A DNA stretch of 64,000 nt from Salibaculum griseiflavum (lineage in GTDB: Bacteria; Pseudomonadota; Alphaproteobacteria; Rhodobacterales; Rhodobacteraceae): positions 1 to 64,000 of the forward strand of contig NZ_QETF01000006.1 of the NCBI RefSeq assembly GCF_003129565.1, given 5' to 3'. The translations under genes were made by a program, and so were the position numbers. Below the pieces are notes generated by a model. It made no database searches. It saw only the letters and a program-made list of their open reading frames with translations, and was not told where the DNA came from. Position 1 is the stretch's first letter; each line of letters starts with the position of its first letter. Of the stretch, positions 29,743 to 37,282 are shown in pieces.

Positions 29743-29842
29743 GATGCGGCCCCTTCCATGACTGACGGGCATCTATCGCCGCGTCCGGCGCTTGGCAAGA
29801 CCGGGCCTGCCGCGCGGCGCGGGATCGGCGCGCGAATCCCCC

Positions 29843-29871
29843 TTGCAATTGTGTCTTGGCGGGGCTAATCC
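29843..29871 (+). promoter_or_regulatory. Sigma-70 promoter of tRNA-His
   Basis: TTGCAA (29843-29848), a 17-nt spacer and TAATCC (29866-29871) lie just upstream, which would place the transcript start within a few bases of the tRNA 5' end at 29882. Confidence 0.6.
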
Positions 29872-29881
29872 CCCCGCCAGT

Positions 29882-29958
29882 GCCGCCTTAGCTCAGTAGG
29901 TTAGAGCGCTTGATTGTGGATCAAGAGGTCCCCCGTTCGAGCCGGGGAGGCGGTACCA
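29882..29958 (+). tRNA. tRNA-His (GTG anticodon)
   Basis: The cloverleaf is complete with encoded CCA. Acceptor arms are GCCGCCT (29882-29888) and AGGCGGT (29948-29954). The anticodon stem CTTGA/TCAAG encloses the loop TTGTGGA with GTG at 29916-29918. The T arm is CCCCG TTCGAGC CGGGG. Position 73 is A and the base before the acceptor stem is T, so the usual G(-1):C73 identity pair of tRNA-His is missing. This is the known alphaproteobacterial exception. Confidence 0.96.
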
Positions 29959-30030
29959 TCACCTTCCCCGACGGATTGATGACAAGCGCCACCCTTTTGG
30001 CTATGCATCCGGGCCGCCGCGAGGAAGACC

Positions 30031-31062
30031 ATGACGGAAATGCGCATCAGCTTTGAAATTCAGCCAGATCCGCCTGCGCGGCTGGACAAGGCACTTGCGC
30101 GTGACGTGCCGGACAGCGCCAATCTCAGCCGCTCGCGCCTGACCAAGCTGCTGGAGACCGGCGCCGTCGCCGTGAACGGACACGTGGCGACCAGCCCCAA
30201 GGGTAAGGTGGCGGCGGGCGACCGGATCGTCCTGACCGTGGCAGCGCCCGGGGAAAGCCATATCGCCGGCGAGCCCATACCTCTCGACGTGGTCTTCGAG
30301 GATGATGACCTGATCGTGGTGAACAAGCCGGCCGACATGGTCGTGCATCCGGCGCCGGGCACGCCGCGGGGCACGCTGGTCAACGCGCTGATCCACCATT
30401 GCGGCGACAGCCTGTCCGGGGTGGGCGGAGAAAAACGTCCGGGGATCGTCCATCGCATCGACAAGGAGACCAGCGGGTTACTCGTCGCGGCCAAGACGGA
30501 CCGTGCCCATCACGGGCTGGCCGCCCAGTTCGAGGCCCATAGCGTGGACCGCCATTACCGTGCGATCTGTTATGGCGTGCCCGATGCCAATGACCCGCGC
30601 CTGCGCGGGATTCGGGGAACGAGCTTCGAGACCGGCAATGTCCTGCGCATCCAGACCGAGCTGGCCCGCCACAAGCACGATCGCCAGAAACAGGCGGTTG
30701 TGCGGTCGGGCGGACGGCATGCGGTGACGCGGGTTCGGATCGTCGAGCCGCTGGGCACACCGCCGGTTGCGGCGTTGATTGATTGCTGGCTGGAAACCGG
30801 CCGCACGCATCAGATCCGGGTGCATTTGGCGCATGTTGGACACGGGTTGATCGGTGATCCCGTCTATGGCGGGCGGCGCAAGGTCTCGGCGGCCGGAGTG
30901 GGCGCAACCGGGGTCGAGGCGGTGCGCGCATTTCCGCGTCAAGCTCTGCATGCCGCCACGCTCGGTTTTGAACACCCGGTGACAGGCAAGATGATGCAGT
31001 TCGAGGCACCGCTACCGCAAGATATGGCGGGTCTAATGGCTGCGTTGCGCGGTGCGGCCTGA
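30031..31062 (+). CDS. RluA-family 23S rRNA pseudouridine synthase
   Basis: A 343-residue enzyme with an N-terminal S4 domain (SRLTKLLETGAVAVNGHVA, residues 35-55) and the RluA catalytic core, with the HRIDKETSGLLV motif whose Asp144 is the catalytic residue. The architecture is that of RluD, which modifies helix 69 of 23S rRNA, but RluC has the same layout. The ATG at 30031 follows GAGGAAG. It precedes rpoH, a common alphaproteobacterial order. Confidence 0.9.
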   Translation: MTEMRISFEIQPDPPARLDKALARDVPDSANLSRSRLTKLLETGAVAVNGHVATSPKGKVAAGDRIVLTVAAPGESHIAGEPIPLDVVFEDDDLIVVNKPADMVVHPAPGTPRGTLVNALIHHCGDSLSGVGGEKRPGIVHRIDKETSGLLVAAKTDRAHHGLAAQFEAHSVDRHYRAICYGVPDANDPRLRGIRGTSFETGNVLRIQTELARHKHDRQKQAVVRSGGRHAVTRVRIVEPLGTPPVAALIDCWLETGRTHQIRVHLAHVGHGLIGDPVYGGRRKVSAAGVGATGVEAVRAFPRQALHAATLGFEHPVTGKMMQFEAPLPQDMAGLMAALRGAA

Positions 31063-31188
31063 ACGCCCATAAGCGATTTTTTGCGAGAATATCCCAAATG
31101 CGTGATCTCATGTGCGTGAGCGCAGGGTAAGAATTGCGGATTCGGGATGCGTCGGTCGCGTTTGGGGTGTAAAACTGCGTCCTACACT

Positions 31189-31216
31189 CTTGAATAGGCC
31201 GTCAGAGCGACCATAT
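31189..31216 (+). promoter_or_regulatory. Candidate sigma-32 (heat-shock) promoter of rpoH
   Basis: CTTGAA (31189-31194) is an exact heat-shock -35 core. After 14 nt comes GACCATAT (31209-31216), matching six of eight positions of CCCCATNT. The start codon of rpoH is 38 nt downstream. A second CCCCATAA at 31226-31233 has no -35 at proper distance. Autogenous sigma-32 control of rpoH is known in Caulobacter; here it is inferred from the match. Confidence 0.5.
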
Positions 31217-31253
31217 TCATGTTAACCCCATAAACATTGGGAGGGGACGATAC

Positions 31254-32177
31254 ATGAGCACGCAAGAAACAACATCGAACCTGAGCAGCTATGCCAAGTT
31301 GCCGGCGCCATCGCCGGAACAGGGGCTGAACCGCTACATGCAGGAAATCCGCAAATTTCCCCTGCTGGAGCCGGAAGAGGAATACATGCTGGCCAAGCGC
31401 TGGGTCGATCACGAGGATACCGAGGCCGCCCACAAGATGGTGACCAGCCACCTGCGCCTGGCCGCCAAGATCGCCATGGGCTATCGCGGCTACGGGCTGC
31501 CTCAGGCCGAGGTGATTTCCGAGGCCAATGTGGGCCTGATGCAGGCCGTCAAACGCTTTGACCCCGAAAAGGGCTTCCGCCTGGCCACTTATGCCATGTG
31601 GTGGATCCGCGCCTCGATCCAGGAATACATCCTGCGGTCCTGGTCGCTGGTGAAACTGGGCACGACCAGCGCCCAGAAGAAACTGTTCTTCAACCTGCGC
31701 AAGGCCAAGGCCCGCATCGGTGCGCTGGAAGAGGGCGATATGCGCCCGGAAAATGTCGAGCGGATCGCCCATGATCTTGGCGTGACCGAAGAAGAAGTCA
31801 TCAGCATGAACCAGCGCCTTTCGGGTTCCGACGCGTCGCTCAACGCGACGGTCGGCCAGGAGGGCGAAGGCACCATGCAATGGCAGGACTGGCTGGAGGA
31901 CGAAAACGCCAACCAGGCCGAGGAATACGCGGAAAAAGACGAGCTGGACGCGCGCCGGGAATTGCTGGCCGAGGCGATGGATGTGCTCAACGAGCGTGAA
32001 AAGGACATCCTGATGCAGCGCCGACTGGCTGAGGAGACCGTGACGCTGGAGGATCTGAGCGGCAAATACGACGTGTCGCGCGAACGCATCCGCCAGATCG
32101 AGGTCCGCGCCTTCGAGAAGCTGCAGAAGAAGATGCAGCAACTGGCGAAAGAGCGGGGCATGCTGCCTGCGGCTTGA
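31254..32177 (+). CDS. rpoH: RNA polymerase heat-shock sigma factor RpoH (sigma-32)
   Basis: A 307-residue sigma factor. It has the RpoH box QKKLFFNLR (residues 141-149), which is specific to sigma-32, plus region 2 (AKIAMGYRGYGLPQAEVISE, TYAMWWIRASIQEYIL) and region 4 ([20 protein letters not shown]). The ATG is preceded by GGGAGGGG. Upstream lies a sigma-32-like promoter and downstream a clear terminator, so it appears monocistronic. Many Rhodobacteraceae carry a second RpoH; only one is in this window. Confidence 0.97.
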   Translation: MSTQETTSNLSSYAKLPAPSPEQGLNRYMQEIRKFPLLEPEEEYMLAKRWVDHEDTEAAHKMVTSHLRLAAKIAMGYRGYGLPQAEVISEANVGLMQAVKRFDPEKGFRLATYAMWWIRASIQEYILRSWSLVKLGTTSAQKKLFFNLRKAKARIGALEEGDMRPENVERIAHDLGVTEEEVISMNQRLSGSDASLNATVGQEGEGTMQWQDWLEDENANQAEEYAEKDELDARRELLAEAMDVLNEREKDILMQRRLAEETVTLEDLSGKYDVSRERIRQIEVRAFEKLQKKMQQLAKERGMLPAA

Positions 32178-32199
32178 GGCTGTGTCCAAATACTCTTGC

Positions 32200-32233
32200 G
32201 CAGCGCCGTCCAGTTGGGCGGCGCTGCTCTTTT
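32200..32233 (+). terminator. Intrinsic terminator after rpoH
   Basis: GCAGCGCCG (32200-32208) pairs perfectly with CGGCGCTGC (32219-32227), followed by TCTTTT. The remainder of the 226-bp gap to the next gene shows no further signal that I can support. Confidence 0.75.
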
Positions 32234-32403
32234 GGTCGGCCCTGGCCTGGCGCCGCAGCCCTGGCTTTGGGTGACGATGTTGCCGGCCCAATGATTTCTC
32301 ATCCTTCAAGACGAACCTCGCAGTTCCTGCGCAACAGGGGCGCTCATGCCCCTTTCCCGCGCTGTGCGTGATCGCTAACATCAACAGGAAAGGGAGGACC
32401 GAC

Positions 32404-33378
32404 ATGACTGAACCGATCCGTTGGGGCATCCTCGGGGCATCCAATTTCGCAAGCGAGCATATGGGCCCTGCGATCCATATGGCAGACAATGCCGAATTGG
32501 CCGCTCTGGCGACGTCCAGCCCGGCCAAGGCCGCGCCGTTCCGTGCCATGCAGCCACGCCTGAGGGTCCATGACAGCTATGACGCGCTGCTTGCGGATCC
32601 CGAGATCGACGCGGTCTACGTGCCGCTGCCCAACCACCTGCACGTGGAGTGGACGAGGAAGGCGCTGGAAGCGGGCAAGCATGTGCTGACGGAAAAGCCC
32701 ATCGCCATGCGGGCAGACGAGATCGACGCGCTAATCGCCCTGCGCGACAAGACAGGCCTGCTGGCGACCGAGGCCTACATGATCGTCCACCACCCGCAAT
32801 GGCAACGCGCCCGCGAGATCGTGCAATCGGGCGAGCTGGGCACCCTGACCCATGTGGAGGGCGTCTTCACCTACAACAACGCCGAGGACACCGCGAATGT
32901 CCGCAACGACCCGGCCAAGGGCGGCGGCGGCATTCCCGATATCGGCGTCTATACCTATGGCAGCACCCGCTGGGTCACCGGGCAGGAGCCGCAGGAGATC
33001 ACCCATGCCGACCTGACCTTCGAGAACGGCGTCGACGTGATCGCACGCGTCGCGGCCCGGTTCGACGGCTTCACCGCGCATTTCGTCAATTCCATGCGCC
33101 TGCATCCCTTCCAGGAGATGCTGTTCATGGGCGATGCGGGCTGGTTGCGGCTGACCGCGCCGTTCAACCCCATCGTCTTCGGTGAGGCCAAGCTGGAGGT
33201 GCGGTCCAACCAGGGCGAACGCATGGAACGTTTCCCATCGGACTGGCACTACAAGACCCAGGTCGAGAATTTCGGCAAGGCGATCCGCGTGGGGGCCGAT
33301 TACCCGTGGTCGCTGGAGGACGCCAGGGGAACGCAGGCGATGATCGACGCTGTTTTCGAAAAGGGCGGGCGCGGCTAG
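32404..33378 (+). CDS. Gfo/Idh/MocA-family oxidoreductase
   Basis: A 324-residue NAD(P)-dependent dehydrogenase. The Rossmann start RWGILGASNFASEHMGPAI is followed by VPLPNHLHVEWTRKALEAGK and the family's catalytic EKPIAM. The C-terminal domain has GGGGIPDIGVYTYGSTRW. The family acts mostly on sugars and cyclitols; the substrate is not evident. The ATG at 32404 follows GGGAGGACC. It heads a close run of small genes to 35268. Confidence 0.88.
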   Translation: MTEPIRWGILGASNFASEHMGPAIHMADNAELAALATSSPAKAAPFRAMQPRLRVHDSYDALLADPEIDAVYVPLPNHLHVEWTRKALEAGKHVLTEKPIAMRADEIDALIALRDKTGLLATEAYMIVHHPQWQRAREIVQSGELGTLTHVEGVFTYNNAEDTANVRNDPAKGGGGIPDIGVYTYGSTRWVTGQEPQEITHADLTFENGVDVIARVAARFDGFTAHFVNSMRLHPFQEMLFMGDAGWLRLTAPFNPIVFGEAKLEVRSNQGERMERFPSDWHYKTQVENFGKAIRVGADYPWSLEDARGTQAMIDAVFEKGGRG

Positions 33379-33402
33379 ACTGCCCCAACAGGAGGAATCG
33401 CC

Positions 33403-33717
33403 ATGGCCGACCCCAATGAATTCGACGACGTGATGCCCGAGAACACCGCCCGGCGCGAGCCCTCCGGGCCTGTCGAGGAGAACCTGTTCCTGCGGCTGAT
33501 CTACATGATCATCATCGGCATCCTGCTGTCCTTCGTGGGCACGATCATCGGCATCCTCGCGCTGGTTCAGTTCATCCTGGCGCTGGTCAACAACAAGGTG
33601 CCCAATGAACGGGTGGCCGAGTTCGGTACGACCCTGGGGATGTGGGTGGCCAAGGCCGCGCGCTACCAGACCTTTGCCTCGGAAGAGAAACCCTGGCCCT
33701 GGACCGAGCTGGATTGA
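33403..33717 (+). CDS. DUF4389-type membrane protein
   Basis: A 104-residue protein with a polar N-terminus, one long or two short hydrophobic helices (about residues 29-61, LIYMIIIGILLSFVGTIIGI onward) and a C-terminus rich in aromatic residues (YQTFASEEKPWPWTELD), the DUF4389 pattern. AGGAGGAAT precedes the ATG. Its TGA overlaps the next ATG by 1 nt. Function unknown. Confidence 0.82.
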   Translation: MADPNEFDDVMPENTARREPSGPVEENLFLRLIYMIIIGILLSFVGTIIGILALVQFILALVNNKVPNERVAEFGTTLGMWVAKAARYQTFASEEKPWPWTELD

Positions 33718-34172
33718 TGGGGGCGGTCAATACCTGCCTGTGGTTCGATGGCGACGCCGAAGAAGCGGCGCGGTTCTATGTCGACCTGATCCCCGGTTCC
33801 GAACTGGGCGCGATCACCCCCGGCCCGGGCGGCAAGGCGCTGATCGTGACGCTTAGCATCGGCGGTGCGCGGTTCAGCTTTCTCAATGGCGGGCCGCGTT
33901 ACAAACTGACCCCCGCCGCCTCGATCCAGGTCTTCACCGAGGATCAGGCGGAAACCGACCGCCTCTGGGACGCTCTGACAGAAGGTGGCGAGGAAAGCAT
34001 GTGCGCCTGGTGTGTCGACCGGTTCGGCGTCAGCTGGCAGGTCGTGCCGAAAGCCTTGCCGATGTATGTGGGCGGGCCGGATGAACAGGGCCGCGCCCGT
34101 GCGACGGAAGCCATGATGCAGATGCGAAAGATCGACATCGCGGCGTTGAAAGCCGCCTACGAAGGCACATGA
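33717..34172 (+). CDS. VOC-superfamily protein, PhnB-like
   Basis: A 151-residue protein of the glyoxalase/bleomycin-resistance fold in its PhnB subgroup: TCLWFDGDAEEAARFYVDLIPG, SFLNGGPRYKLTPAASI and CAWCVDRFGVSWQVVPKALP are typical. Such proteins have been annotated as 3-demethylubiquinone methyltransferases, wrongly in most cases. The start shares the A of the previous TGA and its stop overlaps the next ATG by 4 nt. Confidence 0.83.
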   Translation: MGAVNTCLWFDGDAEEAARFYVDLIPGSELGAITPGPGGKALIVTLSIGGARFSFLNGGPRYKLTPAASIQVFTEDQAETDRLWDALTEGGEESMCAWCVDRFGVSWQVVPKALPMYVGGPDEQGRARATEAMMQMRKIDIAALKAAYEGT

Positions 34173-34999
34173 AATCCCACCTGCGCATCTTCGATCTTGA
34201 CCGGGGCGGGGCGGAAACGCTCATGGTCCATGACGGCCATATCGAGGCCCCGAACTGGGATCCGTCCGGCAGCACGTTGATCGTGAATGGTGGCGGGCTG
34301 CTCTACCGCGTGCCGCTGGAAGCGCCCGGGTTGCAACGCATCGACACGGGCTTTGCGGTGCATTGCAACAACGACCACGGGATTTCCCCCAGTGGCGCGA
34401 CACTGATCATTTCCGACAGCAGCGAGGATGGCGACAGCGCCGTCTATACCCTCTCCGCCCAGGGCGGGCGGCCGCTGCGGATTACGCCGAACACGCCCTC
34501 CTATTGGCACGGGGTCAGTCCCGATGGCCGCGAACTGGCCTTTGTCGGCAATCGCGGGGCAGGGTTCCAGGTTTTCACCGTGCCGGTCGAGGGCGGCGAG
34601 GAAACCCGGCTGACAGAGGATTTCGACCATTGCGACGGGCCGGATTACACACCCGATGGTCAGTGGATCTGGTTCAACGGCGAACGTGGCGGGGCGGTCG
34701 ACCTGTGGCGGATGCAGCGCGACGGGTCCGGGCTGGAGCGCATGACTGCGGATGAGGCCGTGAACTGGTTTCCGCATCCCTCGCCCAATGGCGACTGCGT
34801 GGTCTATCTGGCCTATCCGCCGGGCACGCAGGGGCATCCGGGCGGCTTGGACGTGGAACTGCGCCTCTTGCCCGCAGATGGTGGCGCACCGAAGACTTTG
34901 CTGGCGCTGCATGGCGGGCAGGGCACGATCAATGTGCCAAGCTGGGCGCCTGAGGGCCGGCGCTTTGCCTTTGTCAGCTACGAGGATGAGGGTGCGTGA
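34169..34999 (+). CDS. TolB-like beta-propeller protein
   Basis: A 276-residue protein of repeated WD40-like/PD40 blades: APNWDPSGSTLIVNGGGLLY, GISPSGATLIIS, GVSPDGRELAFVG, YTPDGQWIWFNGERGG and PSWAPEGRRFAFVS. Unlike TolB it has no signal peptide, so it should be cytoplasmic. No enzyme motif is visible. Coupled at both ends (ATGA with the VOC gene, TGATG with the zinc-finger gene). Confidence 0.83.
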   Translation: MKSHLRIFDLDRGGAETLMVHDGHIEAPNWDPSGSTLIVNGGGLLYRVPLEAPGLQRIDTGFAVHCNNDHGISPSGATLIISDSSEDGDSAVYTLSAQGGRPLRITPNTPSYWHGVSPDGRELAFVGNRGAGFQVFTVPVEGGEETRLTEDFDHCDGPDYTPDGQWIWFNGERGGAVDLWRMQRDGSGLERMTADEAVNWFPHPSPNGDCVVYLAYPPGTQGHPGGLDVELRLLPADGGAPKTLLALHGGQGTINVPSWAPEGRRFAFVSYEDEGA

Positions 35000-35268
35000 T
35001 GGCCGGAGGCTGGTCCCGCGATGGTGCGGAAAACGAACAGATCGAAGCCTCGATCGCCGAGGAGCTTGAGCGTCTGCGCGCCCGGCAGGGGCCGTCCGGA
35101 GAGAGTTTCACCCATTGCGCCGAATGCGACGAGGAAATCCCCCAGAAGCGCCGCCTTGCCATTCCGGGCGTGAAACTCTGCATCGACTGCGCGTCCGAAC
35201 GCGATGGCCGAAATGCCCCGCGCGCCGCGATCAATCGGCGCGGGTCGAAGGACAGTCAGTTGAAGTGA
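34999..35268 (+). CDS. DksA/TraR-type C4 zinc-finger protein
   Basis: An 89-residue protein with a short acidic helix (IEASIAEELERLRARQ) and a four-Cys zinc finger CAECDEEIPQKRRLAIPG... CIDC, as in TraR. The coiled-coil that DksA pushes into the polymerase channel is much shortened, as in TraR and phage relatives. GTG at 34996 is an alternative start; the ATG is preferred. It may modulate transcription, but this is inference from the fold. Confidence 0.82.
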   Translation: MAGGWSRDGAENEQIEASIAEELERLRARQGPSGESFTHCAECDEEIPQKRRLAIPGVKLCIDCASERDGRNAPRAAINRRGSKDSQLK

Positions 35269-35283
35269 GGGGCGCTGCCCCTC
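35267..35283 (+). terminator. Terminator-like hairpin at the end of the zinc-finger gene
   Basis: GAGGGGC (35267-35273) pairs with GCCCCTC (35277-35283) over 7 bp; the stem begins inside the TGA stop codon. TTGG follows, without a full T-run. Confidence 0.5.
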
Positions 35284-35303
35284 TTGGCCTGCCGGCCAAT
35301 TCA

Positions 35304-35330
35304 CCCCGGGATATTTTCCGGTCCAAAGAA
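35304..35330 (+). repeat. Third copy of the CCCCGNGNTATTT intergenic repeat
   Basis: CCCCGGGATATTT (35304-35316) followed by CCAAAGAA matches the units at 13104 and 13182 in order and spacing. As there, it stands beside a G/C hairpin at a gene end. Confidence 0.55.
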
Positions 35331-35406
35331 AGGGCCGGTTCGGTGACATTGACGAGGCTGCCTGACCGTGCGGGAAAGGCGGGGCGCGGATGGCCGCGCC
35401 GCCGGA

Positions 35407-37221
35407 CTAGTCTTCCATCGCTTCCAGCTCGTCGATCATACCCTCGATCATGGCCAGGCCCTTGTCCCAGAAGGCCGGGTCGGAGGCATCCAGGCCAAAG
35501 GGTGCCAGAAGCTCGGAATGGTGCTTGGACCCGCCCGCCTTGAGCATGTCGAAATACTTGTCCTGAAAGCCCTCTGGCGCGGCCTCGTAGGCGGCATAGA
35601 GCGCGTTCACCAGCCCGTCGCCAAAGGCATAGGCATAGACGTAGAAGGGCGAGTGGACGAAATGCGGGATATAGGCCCAGAAGGTCTCGTAGCCGTCCAT
35701 GAATTCGAAAACCGGGCCGAGGCTTTCGCCCTGCACGGACATCCACAGCGTGTTGATGTCGTCGGGCGTCAGCTCGCCGCCCCGGCGGGCGTCGTGCAGC
35801 TTGCACTCGAAATCGTAGAAGGCGATCTGGCGGACGACCGTGTTGATCATGTCCTCGACCTTGCCGGCCAGCAGCACCTTGCGCTCGGCGTCGCTCGGCG
35901 CCTCGGCCAGCAGCTTGCGGAAGGTCAGCATTTCGCCGAAGACGGATGCCGTTTCGGCCAGCGTCAGCGGGGTAGAGGACAAAAGCTCCCCCTGTTCGGC
36001 GGCCAGGACCTGGTGCACGCCGTGACCCAGCTCGTGCGCCAGCGTCATGACATCGCGCGGTTTGCCCAGGTAGTTGAGCATCACGTAGGGGTGCACGGTG
36101 GTGACGGTCGGGTGTGCGAAGGCACCCGGCGCCTTGCCCGCCTTGACCGGCGCGTCGATCCAACCCTTGTCGAAAAACGGCTGTGCGAGGTCGGCCATCC
36201 GGGGATCGAAGCCGGCATAAGCGGTCATGACGGTGTCGCGGGCCTCATCCCAGTCGACGATGCGGTCGCTTTCCATGGGCAGGGGGGCATTGCGGTCCCA
36301 GACCTGCATCTTGTCGAGGCCGAGCCATTTCGCCTTGAGCGCATAATAGCGGTGGCTGAGGCGCGGATAGGCCGCGACGACAGCGTTGCGCAGGGCCTCG
36401 ACCACCTCGGGTTCCACGTCATTGGCCAGATGGCGGCCGGTCTGCGGGCTGGGCATGCCGCGCCAGCGGTCCTCGATTTCCTTTTCCTTGGCCAGCGTGT
36501 TGTGGACCCGGGCGAAGAGGGTGACGTTTTCACCGAAGACGCGGGCCAGTTCGCGTGCGCCCTTTTCGCGGGTGGTGCGATCCTGTTCCGACAGAAGGTT
36601 CAGCGTCGCCTCGATGCCCTGCGGCTCGCCGTCGATCTCGAATTCCAGTCCCGCGATGGTTTCGTCGAACAGCTTGTTCCAGGCCGAGGCACCGACAACG
36701 GATTGGTCGTGCAGGAATTTCTCCAGTTCATCGGACAGCTGGTAGGGCTTCATCTTGCGGATGCGGTCGAAGACCGGCTTGTAGCGGGCGAGCTCGGGAT
36801 CCGCGGCCAGCAGGTCCTGCAACGCGGCCTCGTCGAGGCGGTTGAATTCCAGGCTCCAGAAGACGAGCGGCGTGGTGTATGCGGTGATCTTGTCCTGGCA
36901 ATCGGACAGGAATTTTGCGCGGCCGGCATCCGTGGTCTGCTGGTAGTACCGCAACCCGGCAAAGGACATGATCCGCCCGGCGACGATGTCGATCCGTTCG
37001 TAGCGCTGCACGGCCTCCAGCAACCCGGTAGCGTCCAGCGTGTCCAGCTTGCCCTCGTAATCGGTGGCGAAGCTCTGGCAAGCCTCTTCCAGCCAATCCA
37101 GGTCGCGCTTGAGTTCCGGCGCGTCCTCGGCGGTGTAGAGGTCGCCCAGGTCCCATTCGGGCAGGTCTCCCAGGGGCCGCCCCCCGTTCGCGTTCGCGTC
37201 GAATACCGGCTGCTTGGTCAT
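35407..37221 (-). CDS. pepF: Oligoendopeptidase F (M3 family zinc peptidase)
   Basis: A 604-residue cytoplasmic metallopeptidase. The HEXXH zinc site is His396-Glu-Leu-Gly-His400, in LAHELGHGVHQVLA. The C-terminal region contains SPFYVYAYAFGDGLVNALYA, also conserved in the pepF/M3 family. These enzymes trim short peptides. The ATG at 37221 (MTKQPVFDANANG) has GAGG about 9 nt upstream; a frame extension would run through the ligase 3' end. It follows the ligase gene on the same strand after 61 nt. Confidence 0.94.
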   Translation of the reverse strand: MTKQPVFDANANGGRPLGDLPEWDLGDLYTAEDAPELKRDLDWLEEACQSFATDYEGKLDTLDATGLLEAVQRYERIDIVAGRIMSFAGLRYYQQTTDAGRAKFLSDCQDKITAYTTPLVFWSLEFNRLDEAALQDLLAADPELARYKPVFDRIRKMKPYQLSDELEKFLHDQSVVGASAWNKLFDETIAGLEFEIDGEPQGIEATLNLLSEQDRTTREKGARELARVFGENVTLFARVHNTLAKEKEIEDRWRGMPSPQTGRHLANDVEPEVVEALRNAVVAAYPRLSHRYYALKAKWLGLDKMQVWDRNAPLPMESDRIVDWDEARDTVMTAYAGFDPRMADLAQPFFDKGWIDAPVKAGKAPGAFAHPTVTTVHPYVMLNYLGKPRDVMTLAHELGHGVHQVLAAEQGELLSSTPLTLAETASVFGEMLTFRKLLAEAPSDAERKVLLAGKVEDMINTVVRQIAFYDFECKLHDARRGGELTPDDINTLWMSVQGESLGPVFEFMDGYETFWAYIPHFVHSPFYVYAYAFGDGLVNALYAAYEAAPEGFQDKYFDMLKAGGSKHHSELLAPFGLDASDPAFWDKGLAMIEGMIDELEAMED

Positions 37222-37282
37222 GTGGGCCTCATTTCTTTGACGTTTTGTCCTACTTATGGGCGCGATGGCCGCTTGACCAGTG

